Assembly (NCBI GenBank): GCA_031290375.1
Contig: JAITNR010000197.1
Location: forward strand, 1 to 5,826
DNA: 5,826 bases
Direction of reading: 5' to 3'
DNA from: Prevotellaceae bacterium
GTDB taxonomy: Bacteria > Bacteroidota > Bacteroidia > Bacteroidales > Paludibacteraceae
Every line of letters begins with the position of its first letter. Position 1 is the stretch's first letter. The notes below the pieces were generated by a model. It was not told the DNA's origin. It did no database searches and saw nothing but the letters and a program-made list of their open reading frames with translations. Positions 1 to 5,636 of this stretch are shown here, in pieces. The translations under genes and the position numbers were made by a program.

Positions 1-222
1 AAGGTAGATATAATTTTTGGATTGTGCAAATTTATTTTTTACAAAAATAATGAAGAATTAAAAGAATATGGGAGGGAATTATTTTTAATGAATAGAGAAC
101 GCATTCATTTTTTATTATATAAGTCCTCCATTTTCGTCATTGCGAGCAGAACAGAGCAATCCCATACATCCTCTTCTGTGGATTGTGGGTCATACCCCAA
201 AGGGCATAGGCGCCCGCAATGA
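1..222 (+). CDS. Possible 3' end of a plus-strand gene, partial at left edge, tail read from a repeat element
   Basis: The frame starting at base 1 is open from the window edge to a TAG-free run ending with TGA at 220-222. It encodes about 73 residues. The first 44 or so are rich in K, E, N and bulky hydrophobics (for example NNEELKEYGRELF) and read like ordinary protein. The last 29 or so (starting FVIASRTEQ) are simply the translation of the CGTCATTGCG repeat element at 135-224. My inference is that a gene entering from the left lost its own stop when the element inserted or expanded, and now ends inside it. It would be convergent with htpG. No in-window ATG gives a sensible start, and the family is not recognisable from this stub. 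The alternative is that the frame is open by chance in AT-rich DNA; frame 3 also stays open, to base 50. Confidence is low. Confidence 0.3.
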   Translation, partial: KVDIIFGLCKFIFYKNNEELKEYGRELFLMNRERIHFLLYKSSIFVIASRTEQSHTSSSVDCGSYPKGHRRPQ

Positions 223-224
223 CG
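135..224. repeat. 90-bp imperfect palindromic repeat with CGTCATTGCG ends
   Basis: The ends CGTCATTGCG (135-144) and CGCAATGACG (215-224) are exact reverse complements, and the match extends to 13 bp with one mismatch. Further inside, CAATCC (157-162) pairs with GGATTG (180-185). The right arm holds two small hairpins, GGGT-CAT-ACCC (187-197) and GGGC-ATAGGC-GCCC (202-215). It is distinctly more GC-rich than its surroundings. Ends of this type, with AGCAATCC nearby, are familiar to me from dispersed MITE/REP-like repeats in many bacterial genomes, including Bacteroidetes. There is no transposase inside, so it would be non-autonomous. It sits in the convergent gap beyond the 3' end of htpG, a typical REP position, and may also help stop transcription. 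Copy number cannot be judged from one window. Confidence 0.75.
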
Positions 225-271
225 TGAAGGGCAAGAGCAATGGTACCCCCATTATTCATTAAAATGTTTTA

Positions 272-283
272 GCCCATTAGGGC
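272..283 (-). terminator. Weak hairpin just after htpG stop
   Basis: Eight bases beyond the htpG stop codon, GCCC-ATTA-GGGC forms a perfect 4-bp GC stem with a 4-nt loop. On the minus strand it is followed by TAAAACATTTT rather than a clean T run. It is the only hairpin directly downstream of htpG. It is too short for a confident intrinsic terminator. The palindromic repeat at 135-224 is the other candidate 3' end. Confidence 0.2.
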
Positions 284-290
284 GTTATCA

Positions 291-2363
291 TTATTTCAAC
301 ATATCCGTACTTCTTTTTACAAAGTCAGCCAAATCCTTGCCTTTTAGCAGGTTACCTGCAAGTAGTGCTAAATCTATCAATTGCTTTATATTGCTTTTGG
401 GCGTAGCAAAATTGGTGTAAATATCGCGTTTTTTGTTGTTCAAATCGGTGATTTGTTTGTCAAACGATTTTTTTTGTTCCTTTTCCTCAATCGGCACTTC
501 GTCATCTTTTAGTTTGCTGTGCTTTTCCGAAAGTTCGTTGCGGCTTTTTTCGAGTGCTGCTACCTGCGAAACGATGGGCTCAATTTCCGTAGAAAGTTCT
601 TTTTGCTGCTCGTCCAAAACCCCTTTTATCAATGGGTGAGAAAGATTTAAAACCAAATTGTAACTGTCAGGCATTTCTCCGTAGAAATTCATCATCGGAT
701 TGCCTCCCGTGGCAGACATATCCTTCATTCTACGCATAAACTCATTTTGAGTAATCACAATCGGTTGGGCATCAGCTCCGAAATTTTCTATCGTAACCAA
801 AAAATCAGTTTTCTCAATTTGCGGAATTTGTGAAGAAAAAATTGTTGTCAAAGCATTCTGCTGTTCAGGTGTAATATCAGATTTTTGCTCATCTTTCTTC
901 TGAATAAGTTTTTCAGGAACATCGCTATCCACACGTACAAAATGTACTTTTTCGAGTTTCTGTTCAAGATGGCTAATCCAATGAGAACCAAGTTGTCCAT
1001 CCATCAAAAGCACATCGTAGCCCTTATCTTTTGCAGCCTCAATATAAACGTGTTGTTCTGTCAGGGAATTTGCATAAAGATATACCAAAGTGCCGTTTTT
1101 ATCGGTCTGTTCTGCTTTTATCAAGTCCCGATACTCCTTAAAGGTGAAAGTTTTGCCATCACTGTTTTTCAAAAGGGCAAAATCAAGTGCGCGTTCGTAA
1201 AACTTTTCGTCTGTAAGCATTCCGTATATTATAAAAATTTTCAGGGCATCCCATTTTTGCTCAAACTGAGTGCGGTCGCTCTTGAAAATGTCTTGCAGGC
1301 GGTCCGCCACTTTTTTGGTGATATGAGATGATATTTTCTTCACATTTTGGTCACTTTGCAGGTACGAACGGCTGACATTCAACGGAATATCAGGCGAATC
1401 AAGCACTCCGTGCAACAAGGTGAGGAAATCAGGCACAATCCCTTCAACCGAATCGGTTACAAAAACCTGATTGCAGTAAAGTTGAATTTTATTTCGCTGT
1501 ATATCAATGTTATTTTTGATTTTCGGGAAATACAAAATTCCTGTCAAATTGAATGGATAATCCACATTAATATGAATATTGAATAGCGGCTCTTCGGTAT
1601 AAGGATAAAGTTCCTGATAAAAATTTCGGTAATCCTCATCTTTGAGGTCGGCAGGCTTTTTGGTCCAGGCGGGTTCGGTAATGTTGATTACATTATCCTC
1701 CTGTGTTTCAACTTCTTTGCCGTCTTTCCAGTCCTTTTTCTTTCCGAAAATTATCGAAACAGGCAAAAAATGGCAGTATTTGTGCAGCATTGTGGCAATT
1801 CTTGTGTGTTCCAAAAATTGCTTGTTGTCGTCATCAATGTGCAGTATTATGTCCGTTCCTCTCTCGGTTCTATCGCAGTTTTCGAGGGTAAATTCGGGTG
1901 AACCCGTGCAACTCCAATGCTGTGCCGGTTCATCTTTGTAGGATTTTGTAAAGATTTCAACCTCTTTGCTGACCATAAAAGCCGAATAAAAGCCCAAGCC
2001 AAAATGTCCGATTATTGCGTTCGGATTGTCCTTGTATTTGTCCAAAAAGTCAGTTGCTCCCGAAAAAGCGATTTGATTGATGTAACGCTCAATTTCATTG
2101 GCTGTCATACCAATTCCATTGTCAGAGACGGTAAGCGTGCCTTTCTTTTCGTCAAGTTTTATCTCTACTTTCAAATCACCTGTTTCACCGTTAAATTCGC
2201 CGCTTTGGGCAATAATTTTCAGTTTTTGCGTTGCGTCTACAGCATTGGAAACCATTTCTCGCAGAAAAATCTCGTGATCCGAATATAAAAACTTCTTAAT
2301 TACGGGGAAAATATTGTTGGATGTAACCCCGATTGTACCTGTTGTTGCTTGATTTTTAGACAT
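291..2363 (-). CDS. htpG: Molecular chaperone HtpG (bacterial Hsp90)
   Basis: This is a 690-aa cytosolic ATP-dependent Hsp90 chaperone. Such proteins bind late folding intermediates, close as a dimer on ATP and act with the DnaK system. The GHKL ATPase domain occupies about residues 8-230. It shows the EMVSNAVDA motif (E36 the catalytic Glu, N40 for Mg-ATP), DNGIGM (81-86), the lid segment GHFGLGFYSAF (119-129) and RGT (168-170). The middle domain follows (about 235-500), with the catalytic-loop motif PLNVSR (327-332) whose Arg contacts the ATP gamma-phosphate. The C-terminal dimerisation domain carries a highly charged, probably coiled-coil stretch at about 583-648. That makes the protein longer than E. 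coli HtpG (624 aa) but normal, as far as I recall, for Bacteroidetes. The start at MSKNQATTGTIGV fits the family N-terminus. No Shine-Dalgarno is visible. It is monocistronic in this window, with the upstream lipoprotein gene closed off by a terminator. All key residues are intact. Confidence 0.97.
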   Translation of the reverse strand: MSKNQATTGTIGVTSNNIFPVIKKFLYSDHEIFLREMVSNAVDATQKLKIIAQSGEFNGETGDLKVEIKLDEKKGTLTVSDNGIGMTANEIERYINQIAFSGATDFLDKYKDNPNAIIGHFGLGFYSAFMVSKEVEIFTKSYKDEPAQHWSCTGSPEFTLENCDRTERGTDIILHIDDDNKQFLEHTRIATMLHKYCHFLPVSIIFGKKKDWKDGKEVETQEDNVINITEPAWTKKPADLKDEDYRNFYQELYPYTEEPLFNIHINVDYPFNLTGILYFPKIKNNIDIQRNKIQLYCNQVFVTDSVEGIVPDFLTLLHGVLDSPDIPLNVSRSYLQSDQNVKKISSHITKKVADRLQDIFKSDRTQFEQKWDALKIFIIYGMLTDEKFYERALDFALLKNSDGKTFTFKEYRDLIKAEQTDKNGTLVYLYANSLTEQHVYIEAAKDKGYDVLLMDGQLGSHWISHLEQKLEKVHFVRVDSDVPEKLIQKKDEQKSDITPEQQNALTTIFSSQIPQIEKTDFLVTIENFGADAQPIVITQNEFMRRMKDMSATGGNPMMNFYGEMPDSYNLVLNLSHPLIKGVLDEQQKELSTEIEPIVSQVAALEKSRNELSEKHSKLKDDEVPIEEKEQKKSFDKQITDLNNKKRDIYTNFATPKSNIKQLIDLALLAGNLLKGKDLADFVKRSTDMLK

Positions 2364-2396
2364 AATATGATTTTTATTTTTTATTAAAATTTTTGT

Positions 2397-2426
2397 CGTA
2401 TATTTTTTATTGCGGTATTACTTCAA
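2397..2426 (-). promoter_or_regulatory. Tentative htpG promoter
   Basis: Between the upstream terminator and the htpG start the minus strand has no TAnnTTTG box. The best alternative is TTGAAG (2426-2421) and TATACG (2402-2397), separated by 18 bp and lying about 34 bp before the ATG. This resembles a sigma-70 type arrangement more than the Bacteroidetes consensus. The T run of the preceding terminator ends in TTTG and could also supply a -33 element. This is a guess by elimination. Confidence 0.2.
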
Positions 2427-2427
2427 C

Positions 2428-2461
2428 AAAAAAAATGCCATAACAAAAACTATGACATTTT
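2428..2461 (-). terminator. Intrinsic terminator of the lipoprotein gene
   Basis: Read on the minus strand, AAAATGTCATA (2461-2451) pairs with TATGGCATTTT (2442-2432) around an 8-nt loop, giving an 11-bp stem. The stem runs directly into a T tract of eight (2435-2428). The one non-Watson-Crick position is a U-G wobble in the minus-strand RNA but would be C-A in the plus strand. That fixes the working direction as leftward. It lies 37 bases after the stop of the lipoprotein gene and about 65 bases before the htpG start, so it separates the two genes. Confidence 0.8.
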
Positions 2462-2498
2462 GACAGTAAAAACCGATTGAATCATCAAGGATGAACTC

Positions 2499-2999
2499 TT
2501 AATTGCTGTCCAGATAGTACTTGTAAATCACTTTTACGGCAATACTTACGTCCTTTTTTGCAGCATCGTAGAACTTGTACGTAATCGTATTGTCACCTTC
2601 CGTCTGCGACGTGCAATCAGCATAAAAACCCTGCTCTTCTTCGGTAATATCCCATTTAAGAAGTTGAGTAGGTTCTCCGTTGCCGGCAATGCACGTTACA
2701 ACACAAAGTTCGTCAGTTGTACCTGTCAGTATGGACTCTCTTGTTATCAAGACTTCAAGCGCAAAAGACTCTTTGGAAAATATTTTTCCGTCAAACTTCA
2801 ATTGGTTTGAGCCTGATCCGTAATCTTCGTAGTGGTCAATAATTACGGTTTCACCTCCTTTCAAATCAACGTAATTGCCTTCGTTGTTTACATACTGAAT
2901 TGTAAAATCAGGCTTTTGTTCACTTGGTACAGGAACTTCATTGCAAGATGTAAGAAGTGCAACAACCGCTAATGTTGATAAAAATGCTAATTTTTTCAT
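2499..2999 (-). CDS. Small secreted lipoprotein, function unknown
   Basis: The product is 166 aa from the ATG at 2999. It starts with a clear type II signal peptide: MKK, a hydrophobic core at residues 4-16, and lipobox LTSC with the lipidated Cys at position 19. An upstream ATG at 3041 would prepend 14 residues (MLGLLIITLINIKF), which spoils the n-region, so I reject it. The residues after Cys (NEVPVP) lack the acidic run that marks surface-exported lipoproteins in Bacteroidetes. Attachment to a periplasm-facing leaflet is therefore more likely. The mature part is acidic, rich in T, Y and alternating hydrophobics (for example SIAVKVIYKYYLD near the C-terminus), and probably folds as a beta sandwich. 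It has three more Cys, at 99, 103 and 129. I do not recognise the family. It has its own promoter (about 3116-3123), a leader of about 110 nt and its own terminator (2428-2461), so it is monocistronic. No enzyme motif is visible. Confidence 0.8.
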   Translation of the reverse strand: MKKLAFLSTLAVVALLTSCNEVPVPSEQKPDFTIQYVNNEGNYVDLKGGETVIIDHYEDYGSGSNQLKFDGKIFSKESFALEVLITRESILTGTTDELCVVTCIAGNGEPTQLLKWDITEEEQGFYADCTSQTEGDNTITYKFYDAAKKDVSIAVKVIYKYYLDSN

Positions 3000-3058
3000 A
3001 AATTTTATATTTATTAAAGTTATTATTAACAGACCAAGCACAAAGGCGACTTCGCGTA

Positions 3059-3079
3059 CTTGCGCAAACCTTGCGCAAA
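3059..3079 (-). promoter_or_regulatory. TTGCGCAA double palindrome / hairpin in lipoprotein leader
   Basis: TTGCGCAA, itself a perfect palindrome, occurs at 3060-3067 and again at 3071-3078, 11 bp apart start to start. In the leftward transcript the two copies pair as an 8-bp stem, with one more G-U pair outside, closed by a GGU loop. It lies in the 5' leader of the lipoprotein gene, about 60 bases before the ATG. As DNA, two palindromes one helical turn apart could be an operator. As RNA, the hairpin could affect stability or translation. The role is unknown. Confidence 0.4.
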
Positions 3080-3115
3080 GGAATACAAATTCTCCACCCC
3101 TTTTTTAATACAGCG

Positions 3116-3149
3116 CAAAGATAACACTTTTTTTTGATATGTTATGAAA
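3116..3149 (-). promoter_or_regulatory. Bacteroidetes-type promoter for the lipoprotein gene
   Basis: The minus strand reads TATCTTTG at 3123-3116, an exact TAnnTTTG -7 box. It is preceded at 4 bp by an A8 tract (3135-3128). The -33 region is poor (TTTC or TTTT around 3150-3146, spacing 22-23 bp). Transcription would start near 3110, giving a leader of about 110 nt. It is divergent from the ftsY promoter, with about 120 bp between the -7 boxes. Confidence 0.65.
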
Positions 3150-3215
3150 AAAAATACAGGACAAGACAGGTGCAGAAAAAATATACGGCATTAATATCAA
3201 ATTATATAAAAATCA

Positions 3216-3250
3216 TTTACAGACAATTAAGAAAAAAAATTGTACCTTTG
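3216..3250 (+). promoter_or_regulatory. Bacteroidetes-type promoter for ftsY-rarA
   Basis: TACCTTTG at 3243-3250 matches the -7 box exactly and sits in the sequence TTGTACCTTTGCAGA, which is repeated base for base at the promoter after rarA. An A8 tract (3232-3239) lies 3 bp upstream. The -33 element is weak (TTTA at 3216-3219, spacer 23). Transcription would begin around 3256-3258, leaving a leader of about 24 nt before the ftsY ATG. Confidence 0.75.
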
Positions 3251-3280
3251 CAGAAAAACTTGTAATTCAAAATAAGAAAA

Positions 3281-4228
3281 ATGGGCTTAAAAGATTGGTT
3301 TTCAAAAGACAAAAAAGACATTTTAGATAAGGGTTTAACAAAAACAAAGACATCTATTTTCGAGAGGATTTCGCGTGCAATAGGAGGAAAATCAAAGATT
3401 GACGAAGAAATCCTTGACAATATAGAGGAAGCACTGATTACATCTGACATTGGAGTTGAAACTGCATTAAAAATTATTCAACGCCTGCAAAAACGTATCA
3501 CAAAAGACAAATATGTCAATAAAGAGGAAATTTACAATGTTCTTCAACAGGAAATTGTTCAGCTTTTGACACAGCAACCTCAGACAAACTCCTCTTTTGA
3601 TAATCTTTCGTCAAAGCCTTATGTGATACTGGTTGTAGGGGTCAACGGCGTTGGCAAAACCACCACAATAGGCAAGCTGGCAAATCAGTTTAAAAAAGCT
3701 GGCAAGAGCGTTTATCTCGGTGCTGCCGACACTTTCAGAGCCGCCGCCGTAGAACAGCTGGTTATTTGGGGGGAACGGGTTGGTGTGCCCGTAGTAAAGC
3801 AAAAAATGGGTGCAGACCCCGCCTCTGTGGCATTTGACACACTCTCTTCGGCAAAGGCAAACAATGCAGACGTAGTGATAATAGACACTGCCGGACGGTT
3901 GCATAACAAAGTTAATCTGATGAATGAACTGACAAAAATCCGTAACGTAATTGCAAAAATTGTGCCTGATGCCGACATTGAAGTTTTGCTTGTATTAGAT
4001 GGCTCAACAGGGCAAAATGCCTGCGAACAGGCAAAGCAATTTTCTAGGGCAACACAGGTTACCGCTCTGGCGGTTACCAAACTTGACGGTACCGCGAGAG
4101 GAGGCGTTGTTATCGGAATTTCAGACCAAATGCAAATACCTGTAAAATACATCGGCTTGGGCGAAGGTATTGACGATTTGCAACTATTTGACAGAGAAGA
4201 ATTTGTTAAATCTCTTTTTGAAAAATAA
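3281..4228 (+). CDS. ftsY: Signal recognition particle receptor FtsY
   Basis: This is a 315-aa SRP GTPase that docks ribosome-nascent chain-SRP complexes at the inner membrane by forming a GTP-dependent heterodimer with Ffh. A short basic N-terminus (MGLKDWFSKDKK, residues 1-12) replaces the long acidic A domain of E. coli FtsY and should form a lipid-binding amphipathic helix. The helical N domain runs to about residue 95. After a Q/S/N-rich linker (98-111) the G domain shows G1 GVNGVGKTTT (120-129), the insertion-box motif DTFRAAA (150-156), G3 DTAGR (202-206), G4 TKLDG (266-270) and the closing GLGEGIDDL (292-300). All expected motifs are intact, and the length is typical of Bacteroidetes. 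The leader before the ATG is A-rich without a Shine-Dalgarno. rarA follows after 3 bases, so the two are almost certainly co-transcribed. From memory, ftsY in this phylum usually sits next to rpmB-rpmG and rimO; here it does not. Confidence 0.97.
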   Translation: MGLKDWFSKDKKDILDKGLTKTKTSIFERISRAIGGKSKIDEEILDNIEEALITSDIGVETALKIIQRLQKRITKDKYVNKEEIYNVLQQEIVQLLTQQPQTNSSFDNLSSKPYVILVVGVNGVGKTTTIGKLANQFKKAGKSVYLGAADTFRAAAVEQLVIWGERVGVPVVKQKMGADPASVAFDTLSSAKANNADVVIIDTAGRLHNKVNLMNELTKIRNVIAKIVPDADIEVLLVLDGSTGQNACEQAKQFSRATQVTALAVTKLDGTARGGVVIGISDQMQIPVKYIGLGEGIDDLQLFDREEFVKSLFEK

Positions 4229-4231
4229 CTG

Positions 4232-5503
4232 ATGTTACCACTTGCTGAACGGCTTAGACCTCAAACGCTTGACCATTTCATCGGGCAAAAACACCTCATC
4301 GGAAAGGGTGCAGTGCTGCGTTCTATGATTGAAACAGGAAACCTGTCTTCATTCATAATGTGGGGACCACCGGGAGTGGGAAAAACCACACTTGCCAAAA
4401 TTATTGCCAATAAAACTGAACGTCCTTTTTATATTCTCAGTGCTGTTACTGCGGGGGTTAAGGACGTGCGGGACGTGATAGAAAAGGCAAAGCAAAATCG
4501 GTTTTTCAACAGTTCTGCTCCTGTGCTTTTTATTGATGAAATGCACCGTTTTAGCAAATCACAACAGGATTCTCTGCTCGGTGCGGTAGAAACAGGAACT
4601 TTCGTGCTTATCGGAGCAACTACGGAAAACCCGTCATTCGAGGTGATTACGCCATTGCTTTCCAGATGTCAGGTTTATGTGCTAAACTCGCTGGACAAAA
4701 GCGATTTGGAAGAACTTTGCCAATACGCAATCAAAACAGACGCAGAACTCAAACAGCAAGAAATAGAAATTAAGGAAAATGAGGCGCTCCTTAGATTTGC
4801 AGGAGGTGATGCCCGTAAATTGCTAAATATAATTGAACTAATTTACAATTCAAAAAAAGATGGAAAGATAGTTATTGACAACAAAACCGTTACAGAGTGC
4901 CTGCAACAGAACCCGCTCGCATACGACAAGGACGGTGAGATGCACTATGACATTATTTCTGCTTTCATCAAAAGCATGCGGGGTAGCGACCCTGACGCTA
5001 CAGTTTATTGGCTTGCGCGAATGATTGAGGGAGGTGAAGAAGCCAAGTTTATAGCCCGAAGAATGCTTATTTTGGCTGCCGAAGACGTAGGTTTGGCTAA
5101 TCCTAACGCACTCTTGCTGGCAAATGCCTGTTTCGAAACGGTTCATAAAATCGGTTTCCCAGAGGCGCGAATACCACTTGCCGAAACGGCAATTTATCTT
5201 GCAACAAGCCAGAAAAGCAACTCCGCCTATATGGCAATAGAAGCAGCATTGGAATTGGTAAGAAAAACAGGAAATATGCCTGTTCCTCTGCATCTTAGAA
5301 ACGCGCCAACAAAACTGATGAAAGAATTGAATTACGGCAAAAACTATAAATATGCACACGATTTTGAAAACAACTTTGTGGAACAGCAATTTTTACCTGA
5401 CAGCCTTAAAAACAATCAATTATGGCAACCGCAAAAAAATGCGGCAGAACAAAAAACAGCAGAACATCTAAAAAATATTTGGAAGGACAATAAACGGTAT
5501 TAA
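4232..5503 (+). CDS. rarA: Replication-associated recombination protein RarA (MgsA, AAA+ ATPase)
   Basis: This is a 423-aa clamp-loader-like AAA+ ATPase of the RarA/MgsA/WRNIP1 family. The family acts as a tetramer at stalled replication forks and at single-strand/duplex junctions, and associates with SSB. The N-terminal PLAERLRPQTLDHFIGQ (3-19) is the family signature. Walker A is GPPGVGKT (45-52), Walker B LFIDEMHR (99-106), sensor 1 GATTENPSF (128-136), the arginine finger lies in LLSR (R145), and sensor 2 is GGDARKLLN (191-199). The C-terminal tetramerisation region is well conserved, with SMRGSDPDA (248-256), AAEDVGLANP (282-291) and VPLHLRNAPTKLMKE (351-365). The length matches the family (E. 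coli 447 aa, longer at the N-terminus). The ATG lies 3 bases after the ftsY stop with no Shine-Dalgarno in between, which suggests translational coupling. The minus-strand reading frames inside the gene are shadows. The next terminator on this strand is at 5594-5628. Confidence 0.97.
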   Translation: MLPLAERLRPQTLDHFIGQKHLIGKGAVLRSMIETGNLSSFIMWGPPGVGKTTLAKIIANKTERPFYILSAVTAGVKDVRDVIEKAKQNRFFNSSAPVLFIDEMHRFSKSQQDSLLGAVETGTFVLIGATTENPSFEVITPLLSRCQVYVLNSLDKSDLEELCQYAIKTDAELKQQEIEIKENEALLRFAGGDARKLLNIIELIYNSKKDGKIVIDNKTVTECLQQNPLAYDKDGEMHYDIISAFIKSMRGSDPDATVYWLARMIEGGEEAKFIARRMLILAAEDVGLANPNALLLANACFETVHKIGFPEARIPLAETAIYLATSQKSNSAYMAIEAALELVRKTGNMPVPLHLRNAPTKLMKELNYGKNYKYAHDFENNFVEQQFLPDSLKNNQLWQPQKNAAEQKTAEHLKNIWKDNKRY

Positions 5504-5513
5504 TATTGTATGT

Positions 5514-5529
5514 AAAAATAATTTGTTTT
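5514..5529 (+). repeat. 16-bp direct repeat, copy 1
   Basis: AAAAATAATTTGTTTT here recurs exactly at 5640-5655, 126 bp downstream. This copy starts 11 bases after the rarA stop and includes the -33 TTTG of the following promoter. The flanking bases differ on both sides, so the match is exactly 16 bp. Confidence 0.6.
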
Positions 5530-5554
5530 ACGTTAAAAAAAAGTTGTACCTTTG
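5522..5554 (+). promoter_or_regulatory. Strong Bacteroidetes-type promoter after rarA
   Basis: TTTG at 5522-5525 and TACCTTTG at 5547-5554 match both Bacteroidetes promoter elements exactly, with a 21-bp spacer. An A8 tract (5535-5542) lies 4 bp before the -7 box. The 15 bases TTGTACCTTTGCAGA (5544-5558) are identical to those at the ftsY promoter. This is the best-looking promoter in the window, yet it begins only 18 bases past the rarA stop and leads into a terminator within about 40 bases of its predicted start. Confidence 0.8.
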
Positions 5555-5559
5555 CAGAG

Positions 5560-5628
5560 TATCTAACATGATATACATTATTTAATGATGGATCCAACAG
5601 TGTCGTGAGACAGGGTTGGCTTTTTTTT
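5560..5628 (+). ncRNA. Candidate short transcript of about 69 nt (small RNA or attenuator leader)
   Basis: The promoter at 5522-5554 predicts a start near 5560, and the terminator ends at 5628. Between them lies no gene, only two trivial frames: MIYII at 5568-5585 and MMDPTVS at 5585-5608. The 5' part can form a weak TATC-TAACAT-GATA hairpin (5560-5573), and the 3' half is the GUGA-capped terminator stem. CTAAC (5563-5567) could pair, with one wobble, with the descending arm GTTGG (5615-5619), a possible antiterminator. If a gene really starts at 5637 this would be its attenuated leader; otherwise it is a free-standing small RNA. I could not match it to a named RNA family. It also serves as the 3' end for rarA read-through. 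Confidence 0.4.
5594..5628 (+). terminator. Strong intrinsic terminator with GUGA tetraloop
   Basis: CCAAC (5594-5598) pairs with GTTGG (5615-5619), then a 2x2 internal loop (AG/GG), then TGTC (5601-5604) pairs with GACA (5609-5612), closed by the GNRA-type loop GTGA (5605-5608). One base later comes T8 (5621-5628). On the opposite strand there is no T tract after the stem, so it works rightward only. It ends the short transcript started at about 5560 and can stop ftsY-rarA transcription. Confidence 0.85.
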
Positions 5629-5636
5629 ATTTAAGG

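Noticed and set aside
239..253. AATGG-TACCC-CCATT hairpin
   Set aside because: It is a 5-bp AT-leaning stem without a following T tract on either strand, so it is not supportable as a terminator.
885..1331. Plus-strand reading frame inside htpG
   Set aside because: It is antisense to the conserved HtpG middle domain, and its composition is typical of an antisense shadow.
3000..3041. Upstream ATG at 3041 for the lipoprotein, adding 14 residues
   Set aside because: The added residues are an AT-rich hydrophobic stretch placed before a complete MKK signal peptide. The start at 2999 gives a textbook n-region, core and lipobox.
3217..3450. Minus-strand frame across the ftsY promoter and 5' end
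   Set aside because: It runs through the ftsY promoter and N domain and is phenylalanine/serine-rich like an antisense reading.
3712..4152. Minus-strand reading frame inside ftsY
   Set aside because: It lies opposite conserved GTPase motifs of FtsY and has no promoter or family resemblance.
4850..5389. Long minus-strand reading frame inside rarA
   Set aside because: It is antisense to a fully conserved RarA region, and its product is rich in C, F and H, as expected of a shadow.
5599..5616. GTCGTGAGACAG resembles a helix of 23S rRNA
   Set aside because: Only about 12 bases agree and the flanks do not. A stem closed by a GNRA loop explains the similarity, and the T8 tract marks it as a terminator.
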